Shown: positions 52,320-62,675 of the stretch, in pieces
Numbering within the stretch: position 1 is the stretch's first letter
Layout of the letters: each line of letters begins with the position of its first letter
From: Eublepharis macularius
Lineage: Eukaryota > Chordata > Lepidosauria > Squamata > Eublepharidae
Direction: 5' to 3'
DNA length: 64,000 nucleotides
NCBI RefSeq assembly: GCF_028583425.1
Contig: NC_072793.1
Coordinates: forward strand, 63,493,028 to 63,557,027
Notes under the pieces: model-generated
Seen by the model: only the letters and a program-made list of their open reading frames with translations
Databases searched by the model: none
What the model was told of the DNA's origin: nothing
Translations under genes and position numbers: made by a program

Positions 52320-53260
52320 GTTTGTTTTCAATAAGAGTATTTTCCCAGACGTGTAATGGATTGTTTTAGAAACTTTTTAAAAAAATAGAGGAGAGTTATT
52401 TGATTTTTAATGACTGTGAATAGCCAGTTCTAGGCTATCAAGGTGCTGTGTTAAATAACAAACTCGAGTCCCCTGGAAACAGCGAGGGGAGGGAGGGGAG
52501 GAGGGAAAAAAAATGCCCCGATCAGAATGAAAAATAAGCAGCCAAGATAATCTCCCATCGGTGAGCCAAAAAATGCAATAAAGCTAATTTAAGACTGTCA
52601 AAACTTCAAAGCTGAGAAAAGGAGCTGCTAAAATAATGTCTCTTGATAAGGAAATAATAAACACACTCACGCGCGCGCGCGCACAAATGTCTACTCAATA
52701 AACTCCCCTGGATCTTGGGGTCTGGGCTATATTTTATTTGGTGATGAAAGCACTTTGATGTCAGTGTATTCCAAACAATTATTATTATAATTTGAAACAA
52801 CCTGGTGTTTTCCATTACTAACGGCTTACGCTTTGAAGTTACACCTCATAATTTCTTAAATTAAATAAATCATTTTAAGTTTGCACGGGGAGCCTTTTAA
52901 TAGCAGAGAAAGGAATATCATTATCTTATTGAGAGGCAATTGCCGCGGCTCCAGTTTGGCTGTAGCTGGGGGCAAAGTGGTTCTCTCGAACAGACAGACT
53001 TTATTAGCCTCCCATAACTCTTGAAAGAACATTTTTATATTTTCTTTGATTCGGCCCCCCCTCGCTCTTGTTTTCAAGCTGTCCCAACCTTTAATTACTG
53101 CCTAATATGAAAAGCATTATTTTTTAATGCTGTGTAATTTACCAGAGGCAAGAGGCCAAGCTAACCATTGTTTATAGGCCTTGTTGCTGTTTCACACAGG
53201 GGCAACTAATGCGGCTTGCGAACCCGGCTTTTCATGGGTGGTTGCACTAATTAAGACAGT
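52320..53260. promoter_or_regulatory. Large candidate conserved non-coding block
   Basis: Nearly 1 kb of repeat-free DNA with many developmental-type words: TTGATTTTTAATGACTGTG, AATGCAATAAAGCTAATTTA, CTTTGATGTCA, CAATTATTATTATAATTTG, TAATTA at 53092 and 53248, and ACCATTGTTTATAGG (SOX/FOX-like). A (GC)n-like run, ACTCACGCGCGCGCGC, interrupts it at 52670. It is 7.4-8.3 kb after the MSX2 stop. Stops occur in all frames, so it is not coding. This is the best enhancer candidate in the window by appearance. Confidence 0.45.
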
Positions 53261-53420
53261 GGCTGGGACTCCCGGGCGGGGAGGGGGTTCATAGGAAAGC
53301 CGACGGGGGCGGAAGGCTTTGGCGAGGGCCGGCTCCCGCTGACGCCCTCCGCCCCCGCCCCCCTGCTCTCCTGTTGCTTTTTTGATCCTTAGTTAAAGGA
53401 GGCGGCTTCTCCCTCGGCCT
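53261..53420. other. GC-rich patch next to the candidate enhancer
   Basis: CGGGCGGGGAGGGGG and GGGGGCGGAAGGC, then a C-rich stretch near 53350. No gene. Confidence 0.4.
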
Positions 53421-53739
53421 AATCAGGCCGCGTAGAGGGGAAAAGAGAAGCGGAGTTTCACAATCAGATGCCGAGGCTGCAGATTTTCACGTCCGGACCC
53501 GAGAGGAGCGTGCTGTTAGGAGGCCCCCAGGGGGAGTTCGAGCCTCTTCGTCCTTCTCGGAGGCAGGGTCAAGTGATCTTGCGGGTGTGGAGTGGCCCTT
53601 CCCGAGAGAACTTCCCCATCACCTCAAAACACCGGGTTTTTTTCAATGGGCTCGGTTCGCATATTCGGCTGTAAGTGGACCGATCTGCCTGCAGGTGTGA
53701 TTTAGTGCTGCCGCCACCTGCATTCCTCACTTTGGGTGG

Positions 53740-53905
53740 GGCCCTGGTTCCGTGGTAGAGCAGAAGGAGTTCCAGGTTGAGTCCCAGGCACCTCTGGTTA
53801 AAAGGAAAGACCTTTCTTGCTACTGCCAGGCAGAGTACCCAATACTGACCTTGATAGACCCATGCTTTGAGTCAGTATAAAGCAGCTAGGTGTGTTGACT
53901 GCATG
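53740..53905 (+). mobile_element. SINE, third family
   Basis: A head with CCGTGGTAGAGCAGAAGGAG (tRNA-like GTGGTAGAGC box A) and GGTTGAGTCCC (box B), then CTACTGCCAGGCAGAGTACC, CAATACTGACCTTGATAGAC and TGAGTCAGTATAAAGCAGCT. The same family is at 62495. Confidence 0.75.
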
Positions 53906-54497
53906 GATAGCAACTCTTTAAGCTGCCTGTCTGCGATATATTATGGCAACCAGGTGGGGAAACTTTCAGGCACAGACTATTGCCAGCGTTTTGGTGTGGT
54001 AGAAGTGATGGGTACACTACATGCTTTGTTCTTCAGCTTGGCATGGGAAATTTTCAGGCCAGTGCAGTTGATGTTGAAGTGCCACCCAATTGAAGATCCA
54101 TGCTATGTATTCTCGTGAAGAAGGGCTTAAGAGCATACTTGCTGGCTCAGGGTTCTGTTCCTAACAGTGACCAACCAGATCACCGAGAAACCTCAAAAAC
54201 AGGACAAGTTGGTGAGGGTCTCCCCTTGTTTTTCCTCTACCATCCCGTATCCAGTGATATACTGCTTCTGTACATGGAGGTTCGCTTTAGTTATCATGAG
54301 GAATTACCATAATGCAGGAAAAGTAATGCTTGAGGGAAGTGATGTGTCATGCTGTTTCTTAGGCAATGTCTGTATTTTCATTAGATCCATTCCTGTGTAC
54401 AAAACCTTTCAAAAGCGTCAATGGCAAATTACACTCACCCCTGGAGGCCCATATTACATATCACTCTTGTAGGAGCTGTGATTTGATTTCTAGCACC

Positions 54498-54692
54498 AGC
54501 AACCATTTATACCCCACTTTCCCCCCCTGATGTGGCTCAAAGCAGCTTACTTCATTCTGCTCTCTTCCATTTTACACTCTGAGGTGGGCTGGGCTGAGAG
54601 TATGTGAGTGGCCCAAGGTCACCCAGCAAGCTTCCATGGCAGAGCAGAGATTTGAACCTGGGTCTCTCAAACCCTAGTCTGACACTCTAAAG
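54498..54692 (-). mobile_element. tRNA-derived SINE (Sauria-like)
   Basis: Reverse orientation: TTTATACCCCACTTTCCCCC tail complement, AAGGTCACCCAGCAAGCTTC, GATTTGAACCTGGGTCTCTC, head complement to 54692. The extreme head is missing. Confidence 0.85.
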
Positions 54693-54782
54693 ACAGAGCT
54701 GAGAGGGAAAAGTCCTTTCCTCCAACAGATCTCACACCAGGCATAAAGACTTCAGACTGCCTTGTCTTTGGCATGTCTGTCC

Positions 54783-55010
54783 AGAGTCAGTGTAGTGTAG
54801 TGGTTAGAGTGTTGGACTGGGATCTGGGAGATCCAGGGAATCCCTGCTCTGCCATGGAAGCTCTCTGGGGACCTTGGGCCAGTCACACACTCAGCCTAAT
54901 TTACCTTGCAGAGGTGTTATTGTGAGAATAAAATGGAGGACAGAAGAATGGTGTAATGGGTTCATCCTGGGGACAATGGTGGGGTATAAATGAAGAAAAC
55001 AAATAACTAT
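54783..55010 (+). mobile_element. tRNA-derived SINE (Sauria-like), near full length
   Basis: AGTCAGTGTAGTGTAGTGGT, TAGAGTGTTGGACTGGGATC, CTCTGCCATGGAAGCTCTCT, TTGTGAGAATAAAATGGAGG and a GGGTATAAATGAAGAAAACA tail. Box B is damaged (ATCCAGGGAATCCC). Confidence 0.88.
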
Positions 55011-55217
55011 ACATTTCTAGGTAATTCTAAAATACGATCAATATATATATATAAAGTAGCAGATCAAATATGTATAAAGTAGCAGAACAGTACTGCTAGA
55101 TAGCAAGTAACATTCACCACATAATTCATGGAGGATTTGGGTGTGAAGAAGGGGATACAAGGGAAACTTGTGTTGGAATCATAAACCACTGAAAAGACGA
55201 CTCTCAGCCTCACAGGA

Positions 55218-55465
55218 CAAGTTTGGTGTAGTGGTTAAGAGCGCCGGGCTCTAATCTGGAGAGATTCCCCGCTCCTCCACTTGAAGCCAGCTGGGTGACC
55301 TTGGATCAGTCACAGCTTCTTGGAGCTCTCTCAGCCCCACCCACCTCACAGGGTGTTTTGTTGTGGGGATAAATAATAACATACTTTGTAAACAGCTCTG
55401 AGTGGGTGTTAAGTTGTCCTGAAGGGCGGTATATAAATCAATGTTATTGTTATTATTATTATCAG
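55218..55465 (+). mobile_element. tRNA-derived SINE, BovB-tail subtype
   Basis: AAGTTTGGTGTAGTGGTTAA head, a short deletion around box B (GGAGAGATTCCCC), CTCTGAGTGGGTGTTAAGTT, CCTGAAGGGCGGTATATAAA, then an (ATT)n end. Confidence 0.9.
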
Positions 55466-56679
55466 CGCAATCCAGAGGACATTTTCCTAGCAAGCCCCAG
55501 TGAGAAGATTTCACTAGGATTCTGAATAGACCTGCTTATATTTCCTCTGTAAACCAGTAAAGTTCCTCCATTAATTACAGCAAAATTCAGAACGGCGAAA
55601 TACATTTCCTAACCAGATGTATATTTTTCAAGGCTGTCCTCAGGTTGCCCACGTGGACCTCTAGTCAGAAACAAACTCAAAGGCTGTCGTTCAGCTTGAT
55701 GCCGAAGAAGCAGAGCAGCCCATATTTCAAGCATCCTGGTTTCACACAATGCTGGCTTTTCCTCGAAGAGAGGCTGCCAGGCCCAGCTCTCTGTGTGATG
55801 CGTCAAACTGAGTAGCAACCTCTGTCTGAATGGCTGCTTGGAAGCGTTCACACAGGCATTCGCTACACGCATTTTTCAAGTGCCTGCTTACAGATCTGAA
55901 GCGTCCCCCCAAAAAACTGCGGTGTGTGGAAGGGAGATGTGATATTCATGGCTTCGGAGGCTGCTCACATTGCATCGACAGTACTAACTCACCACCCCTG
56001 CAGTGCAACTCATCACTCCTCGTCCTGCCCTTAAGGGCCGCAGTGAACAACTGTTTCCTATCCTTTTTTCAGTAGGCGAAGGGGTCTTTGCCAACAGGCC
56101 TCCCGACATTCTCATCATTGGGATTCCTCCCGGGTTGCTACGTGTGTGACTCAGATCAAAGCCCACGCCTGCGCACACGGTCTTGGGCCTGGAAAGGATG
56201 GGCATCCCTGAGTCAGGGCAAGGGGCACCAGCTGCTGACTCTTGTGCAGGAGGGGTGACAAGAGGGGACGGGGGTGCGCAGGGGAGCCGAGGAAACGGAG
56301 CAGGGAGGGCAAGTGGAGAGGGGGATCTCCATACAGTTGCCATCAGTGGCCGGCTTGTCCTGTTCTCAGAGCGGTGCTCCAGTCATTGGGATGAATGGAG
56401 TCTTGGCCCGGGAAAGCTTATTTCTTAAACGGGCGGGGAAAGGCTCAGACGACGGAACAAACCCTCCTAACAGACAGTCGACAGCTTTATGGGCAGGGTT
56501 CAGTTCCCAGGGGAGCGTGCGGGAGCCTCTGCCGGTCCGCGATGCAGGCGCTTCCCTTTTGCCGGTTCTTTGAAAGTGCAGAAAGACTTTGGATGGGAAA
56601 AGACAAGAGACGCGAAGGGTTTGTTTTATGGGCGGATCGCGCCCTCAGTCTCTCCCCGCGCCCTTCAGAGCAGCTCCTT
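55466..56679. other. Gene-free stretch
   Basis: 55466-55560 is a scrap of the short dispersed family (GCGCAATCCAGAGGACATTT, GATTCTGAATAGACCTGC). Frames over 56183-56682 are GC-driven and have no recognisable domain. Confidence 0.4.
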
Positions 56680-57000
56680 TAAAAGTCTAATCTGCCCAAC
56701 TCTGTCGCTGTTTTTCACGCCGGGCTCCTGCATTGCTCGGCTAAGCCTCCTTTTTGATGTAGCGAGTCAATTGAGGAATGCCGGTCTCGGTTATCAATCA
56801 CCCAGCTGGGGCTTAAAGGGCTCCGACTAATCAGATTTAATTGCTCATGTAGCGCCACTCCTGCCCTGGGCCACGACCGACTTGCTCAATTAAACCCCAA
56901 ATACCTCCAATCAATAAATAAGGAACGACAACACGGTTAAGGGATTTATCCGGCCAAGGAACCGAACTGGAAAGGGATTACAACCAAGAAGGGGCCTTTC
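56680..57000. promoter_or_regulatory. Candidate distal downstream enhancer
   Basis: Repeat-free, with TTTGATGTAGCGAGTCAATT, GGTTATCAATCACC, CTAATCAGATTTAATTGCTC, CTCAATTAAACCCCAAATAC, CCAATCAATAAATAAGG and TCATAATTAAACATACC. Dense homeodomain/GATA-like words in mixed GC/AT context, 12 kb after the MSX2 stop. Confidence 0.42.
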
Positions 57001-57479
57001 ATAATTAAACATACCCCTCTTTCAGAGAGAGGAAGGGAAAGGGAGGGAAAAGAGAGAGAGGGTTTTTTCCTGTTGGAATATGCACCTGCTTGCTCAAAAA
57101 GCATTTTAAAAAAGTGTAGTTATTGTAACCCTTCTATGTAGACAAGGAAAGACAGAGGAAGCCATAAAGGCCAGGTTCAAATGAGGGGCAGGGGATGCCT
57201 GGGTTTCCTTGAGGCTTGCTACCAACATTTTTGTACAAAGAAATTAGATCCTGTTTCCATCACTTCTGAATCTAATTCAGATATTCTGAAATCTAGCCAG
57301 CTTTTGACAAGTCGATTTAAGAGTCACACTAACATAAAAGTGCAGAATGTGTTCTTTCTATAATTCAAGAATTTTCATGATTTTTCAGCCCATTTGTATC
57401 CTTGCAGTTGTTCTACCAAGCCACTCCCATTCTTATTTTAATCGAATCACCTGTGTTCTCATGAGCAAAATCTATAATG

Positions 57480-57668
57480 ACCTACATCTTTTCCACACTG
57501 TGACACTGAGAGATCTCTGTCTTTTGGTGCTACACCTCTGAAGATGCCAGCCACAGCTGCTGGCGAAACGTCAGGAACTACAATGCCAAGACCACGGCAA
57601 TACAGCCCGGAAAACCCACAACAACCATCGTTCTCTGGCCGTGAAAGCCTTCGACAATACATCGACAA
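57480..57668 (+). repeat. Interspersed repeat, copy 1 (CTACACCTCTGAAGATGCCA family)
   Basis: GACACTGAGAGATCTCTGTC, CTACACCTCTGAAGATGCCA, GCTGGCGAAACGTCAGGAAC, TACAATGCCAAGACCACGGC, ACAGCCCGGAAAACCCACAA. I know this sequence as a common reptile repeat, but I am not sure of its class (possibly the end of a Penelope-like element). Short frames over it are not genes. Confidence 0.7.
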
Positions 57669-57884
57669 TACAAAATCTATAAAGCTTGAGTGGTGGTTGG
57701 AGCCTGACTGGGAGACCAGGATGATTCTTCTTCACACTGTCATTCTGTCAAGAAGCATGAGTGAACTTGGGCCAGTCAGTCCCTTGCATCACGGTCATTA
57801 TGAGAAGGGGAAACCTGTCTGTGATGCACTGAACTCCTTGGAAGAAAGGTGAAGTAAAAATCTAAGACAGATGGGAAGATAAAC

Positions 57885-58150
57885 TGTTGAAGGCTTTCAC
57901 GGCTGGAGAACATTAGTTGTTGTAGATTTTCTGGGCTGTATGGCCGTGGTCTTGGCATTGTAGTTCCTGACGTTTCACCAGCAGCTTTGACTGGCATCTT
58001 CAGAGGTGCCAACACATTGACACTGAGAGATCTCTGTCTTTCAGTGCTACACCTCTGAAGATGCCAGTCACAGCTGCTGGTGAAACATCAGGAACTACAA
58101 TGCCAAGACCACGGCCATACAGCCCAGAAAATCTACAACAACTAACAGAT
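57885..58150. repeat. Foldback pair of the same repeat family
   Basis: 57885-58012 is a minus-oriented copy (GAAGGCTTTCACGGCTGGAG, CTGTATGGCCGTGGTCTTGG, CTGACGTTTCACCAGCAGCT). 58016-58150 is a plus-oriented copy. They share about 120 bases and meet at about 58014, forming a near-palindrome. With copy 1 at 57480 there are three copies in 700 bases. Confidence 0.75.
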
Positions 58151-58202
58151 GGGGAGATAGTTAAATAAATATGCAAAAGCCAAAAAAGTTGGTGTTCTCA
58201 TG

Positions 58203-58410
58203 GCATCTTATTTATTTTACTTGTTTTATACCCTGCCTTTCTCCCCAATAGGGAGCCAAAGCAGGTTACATAGTTTTTCTCTACTGCATTTTATCCTCAT
58301 AACAACCCTGCAAGGTAGTTTAGGCTGTGATTGGACCAAAGACACCCAGTGTGCTTCTGTGGTTGAACAGGGATTTGAACTTGGGTCTCCCAGAACTTAG
58401 TTAACCAAAG
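58203..58410 (-). mobile_element. tRNA-derived SINE (Sauria-like)
   Basis: Reverse orientation: TTATACCCTGCCTTTCTCCC, CTCATAACAACCCTGCAAGG, GGGATTTGAACTTGGGTCTC. The head is truncated. Confidence 0.83.
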
Positions 58411-58831
58411 TGTATTCACCTTTTCATTCTTATAAATCACAAAATCCTTTTGCCTACCCTACCCCCTTTCCCACAGCTCTAAGAAGAGGTTGTTTTTTAA
58501 ATTAGTGAAACAATGTTGGGATGAATGAATTCTTAAAAAACCTATGCTGTGGCCTGATTCAAACTGGGGTCCCTTCATGGCTCCTATTTGTATTTTCAGA
58601 ATGTTGGAGATAATGAATTTCCCAGCATCTCGACAGCCTGTTGTTAAGAGTCTATTAGTGGCTGCCAGAATATCCTAGATCAGCAGTTCATTCAAGGGAT
58701 GAGAATTGTGTATCTCAACAGGAAGTGAAGTTGCTCCTTGAAGCATCCAGTTTGTGCCCTAAATCTGAGAAAAACAGACCAGTCTTCCAGATCACTAGGA
58801 GTATAATATTTCTTCAAGAATACCAAATATC

Positions 58832-59957
58832 TAATTTAATTTAATTTATCAGGATTACAGATGGGCATGAACTGAGAAAATTTTGAACCATTTGGTTTGT
58901 GGTTTGTCGCGATTCATTAACCACAAAACTTTCATGAACTTGCCCCAGTTTGCAAACCAGTTTGTTCTGTTCATGAAAACGTCACTTCCAGGTCAGCAGG
59001 TCTGCAGAGAGCCCCTCCCCCCGTTGCCTAGGAAACTGATTAATCGGTGCCAGGCTGTCTGCAGTGATGAACCGAAATATGAACCAAATGAACCAGGCTA
59101 AAATTCGTCACAGTTCATGAGAAATGAGCTCCCACGAACCGCTGGTTTGCGAATCACGAACTGGCCCAGTTTGTGAAGAACTTTGGTTTGTATTTCAGTT
59201 CATGCCCGCCTCTAATCAGGATAAATTGGCAAAAATGAGTAAAGGATATGTCAAACAAATGTTGGAAATGTGAGCAACATGAAGGAATATTTTATCATCT
59301 CTGGAGGACTTCTCCTAAAGCAAAAAAAAAATTGGTCACAAACTCATATGATAATTCAGAAAATTTTTGAAGATCAATATACAATTTAAACCAGAAGCCT
59401 TTTTATTAGGACTAATGGACAAACAGTTGGAAAATAAACATGGTATCTTATTTCTATATATGACAACAGTGGCTAGGCTTTTATATGCGCAAAAATGGAA
59501 ACGTACAACATTGCCTTCAATAGATGACAGGACTGTGAAAATGATGGAGTTAGCAGAGATGGATAAACTTAACAGCTCTGATCAGATATAAAACATTATC
59601 TATGGTTAACTGGAAACCCTTTATTGACTCTCTGCTTGAGATGAGAAAAAATAAGCTGATGATGTGTGGATTTGATTTTTAAAAAGATAAATCTGGGAAA
59701 TATAAATAGAAGGGGGACAGTATTGAAAAGGTACATTTTGGAGGTATCAGAAAGACAAGTATAATGTTTGTAAAGATATGATAGGTATTGTAGAGAAAAA
59801 TGGAAAATGAAATATGTATTCTTTTTCTTTTTTTCCTTTATTTTTTATTCTTCTCTTTTTCTCTCTTTTTGTATTCATTTTTCTTAACTTTCTCATTTCT
59901 CTACCTTTTTATTGGGCATTTAATCTTATCAATAAAATTAAAAATATTCTTTAAAAA
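58832..59957 (+). mobile_element. 5'-truncated L1 insertion with 16-bp target duplication
   Basis: It is flanked by identical AAGAATACCAAATATC at 58816-58831 and 59958-59973. From 59236 the sequence encodes the L1 ORF2 C-terminus: KCWKCEQHEGIFYHLWRT (zinc-knuckle-like CWKC), then after frameshifts FKPEAFLLGLMDKQLE and FLYMTTVARLLYAQKWKR. The 3' end is pyrimidine-rich (59820-59920), with AATAAA near 59930 and an A-run. ORF2 is broken, so the copy is dead. The target duplication shows it arrived by target-primed reverse transcription. An hAT element sits inside it. Confidence 0.85.
58856..59214. mobile_element. Non-autonomous hAT element nested in the L1
   Basis: Ends are TACAGATGGGCATGAACTGA and, reverse-complemented, TAGAGGCGGGCATGAACTGA. 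Both are flanked by the 8-mer ATCAGGAT (58848-58855 and 59215-59222). The interior is rich in GAAC/GTTC words and shares GTTGCC..CTGATT..GGTGCC..CTGTCTG with the element at 6813. At 359 bp it is a shorter member of the same or a sister family. No coding capacity. Confidence 0.9.
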
Positions 59958-60250
59958 AAGAATACCAAATATCATAGTCAATGGAGAGTTCTGAGAACTG
60001 TTTGGAGAACTCGTATTTGCAGCCTCATATGTAGTGTTGATTAATTATCATTCGGAACCAGCCAACTGACTTTTGACCTTTGTGTCTTCTATGCTTACCA
60101 ATGGTACTTTCTTCAGAGTAGTAGTGCCTCCTGAGCATAAATACCATAAGGCTATAGGTTTCCATGAAAACTATAATATACATTATAATAGAAGAAATGA
60201 GCTCACATTGCCTCAGTGTATCCTGGACTACATCTCCTGCCTAATTTGTG

Positions 60251-60380
60251 GCATTGTTAGTCAGTTTCACTCACTTTCATACATTCTTGGAAGTTATTGA
60301 CTGAAATGCTACAGGCATTATTAGTCAGTAACTCCCTGGCTCGCATACATTCTTGGAAGTTATTAGCTGGAATGCTACAG
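60251..60380. repeat. Two-copy tandem repeat, about 65 bp
   Basis: Unit 1 is 60251-60314 and unit 2 is 60315-60380. Both start GCATT(G/A)TTAGTCAGT and contain CATACATTCTTGGAAGTTAT and AATGCTACAG. The following 100 bases, ending in ATAAATGCAATAAATAGATA, look like a retroposon 3' end. Confidence 0.75.
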
Positions 60381-62494
60381 GCAACTTCAAAGAAGCAAAA
60401 GATCTTATCATTAGGATGTACCCCAACCACCCCATCTTGCATAAGGACCTGTAACTGATGTTGCATGAAGGAAGAAAGGCAGATAATAAATGCAATAAAT
60501 AGATAAATGCATTTCTCAATCTTCTTTCAAGAGTGGTTTATCAACAGCAGCCCCCCTCCCTCCAATTTACGATGGTTGTGTAATTATAAACATATTTACT
60601 AGGAAGTAATCTGAAACTAATTTCAATTTTGTGTAAATATAGGAATGCATATGCCAGATGTTTTTAACAAGTTTGCATACTGGTTTAAGGAACACCATAC
60701 GAGCACTTGATTCTTGAGTGTACAGGTGTCTAGTGCAACTTTCTCTTTGGAGAATTCATCATAGAACTTTCTAGAGCCTTAGTTTGGGTTGTCAATAAGG
60801 CATCCGTGTGCAGTGAGGTTACTCTGCAGAAGGCTACATTAAAGATAGCTTCATTACCATGTTTGGTGCCAGTATCATTCATGGGAATATACCCAAGAGG
60901 CAAGTGGTGGCACTGTAGATTTCAAGAGCATACACACAGGTTGAGACATAAAAGCATGTGCCATTTAGCTTGTTCTTCTGTGTCTTCTGTCTCCTGCCCC
61001 TAGTTTCCCATTTAAATTAAATGTATTTAATTCAGCATGTATTGCTGAAGGGCTATTACACTACTGGAATAATTTGAGGCCCAGCTTAGTGATTCTTTCT
61101 GAAATTTCTGTTGTCATTTCTTTCCTTTGCTCTGGTCAAACCTGCAACAAATCTACTTCCAAAATGGTCCTAAAATGTCCTCTTTAGATATTGATTCTGA
61201 ATATTCTGTTTTGTGAATATTTGTTACCTGTGTTCAACATCTAATGACAACATTTGATATTGGCCATGAAGCCACATGAGTATTTCATGGTATTTTATAG
61301 ATGACCAGCACTCCTTTTTCCTGTTTGACAATACTTAACAGTTGGAATGAAATACCACAGTAATATCTAACTGTATTTTGTAGCGGACAATTAATATTTA
61401 ACAACACAATCAACTCAGTGTTAAGTATTGATTAGTTGCAGTAGTGTGCTAAGTAGTGTACAGAGCATGTCCAGGGTTGTAATCTTCTTAAAATTATGAG
61501 GCAGACCAGAAATCAGTAGTTGCTTAAGAAGGCAGGCTGCATAAGGAGGCTGTGAAAGCAGAGATATGTTTGGCCAGGCCACAGTGACTGAGGAAAGGTG
61601 ACCCAGTCCAGTGAGTGTCAGAAATGGTTTTCTCATCATGTCTGTATGTATACACGATCATACTGCAAGACTGTTTTTTCTAAAACAAACACATTTCAAA
61701 TTAGGTACAACATGTGCCAAATAAAACTATAGATTTGCTAAGCACCAAATCGTCAGTCTTCACTGTTTGGAATGTATCCTTTTCCTCTGCCTAAAAATTA
61801 ATAAAATATAAAATACCCTTTCCAATTCATGTTCTTTCATTTCTCTTCTGCTTAAGCCATCATAGCAAATGTATCACATGTATCCTGCCTAGAGCACCTG
61901 CACCATGTAGAAATCCTCTGGAAGTTAGAGAAATGGTTATAAAATGTCAGATGGGTTGGATTCCCCTTCTGACCTGTTTATAATTTGCAAATGTTACCTT
62001 GGTGCAGCCACTGCAAGTTCTGCTTGGCCTCAATTTCAGCAACATCTGCTTTCCCCCAAGCCCCTTTCCTCATTCTCACAAAAATGCCTCCTCAGCAATT
62101 CAGCTGTCAGTGGGTTGGGACATCCTTGAGAATTCAATTTTCTCCATGTTGAACACACAAGAGAAAAGAATGAAAATTTAAAATAATGTGGGACATGGAT
62201 CTGTCTCCTGATATTTATCAGAGGTAATTTTGCAAGGAAGTCATAATATGCCAGAACAGGATGTGATAGCTTGCTGATTTACAGATGGTTTAATGCTGCG
62301 CTAAAATGTGTCTAAAATGAGTGATGGAATCACTGCTGGCTGCTCAATGACTTAATATAATTTTCTTGCAGCTACTTGGGTCAGGGCAACTGGCCAATCT
62401 GGATCATAAATAATTTTGAATCCATGCACTGCTATTCTTCATATGTTTACTCAGAACTAAGTTCTACGTTGTTCAAAAGGGTAATGATGGAGCA
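60381..62494. other. Gene-free stretch
   Basis: AT-rich with no gene and no repeat I can name after about 60510. Confidence 0.4.
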
Positions 62495-62675
62495 CATGTT
62501 TTCAAGCAGAATGTCTCAGGCACCTTCAGTTAAAGGATTCCAAGTAGTGGGTGATAGGGAAGAACTTTGCCTGAGAATGATGATGGTTAGCTGCTGCCAC
62601 CAGTCCGAGTAGATAATACTGAGCTAGGTAGACCAGTGTTCTGACTTGGTATAAGGCAGCTTCATCTGTTGTCCT
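62495..62675 (+). mobile_element. SINE, third family, 5'-degraded
   Basis: AGGGAAGAACTTTGCCTGAG, TAGCTGCTGCCACCAGTCCG, AGTAGATAATACTGAGCTAG and TGACTTGGTATAAGGCAGCT. Same family as 53740. Confidence 0.7.

Noticed and set aside
57544..57852. 102-residue + strand gene
   Set aside because: The first part is the translation of a dispersed repeat that occurs three times within 700 bases.
59367..59591. Small 74-residue protein gene
   Set aside because: It is the ORF2 C-terminal remnant of the L1 insertion, broken upstream by frameshifts.
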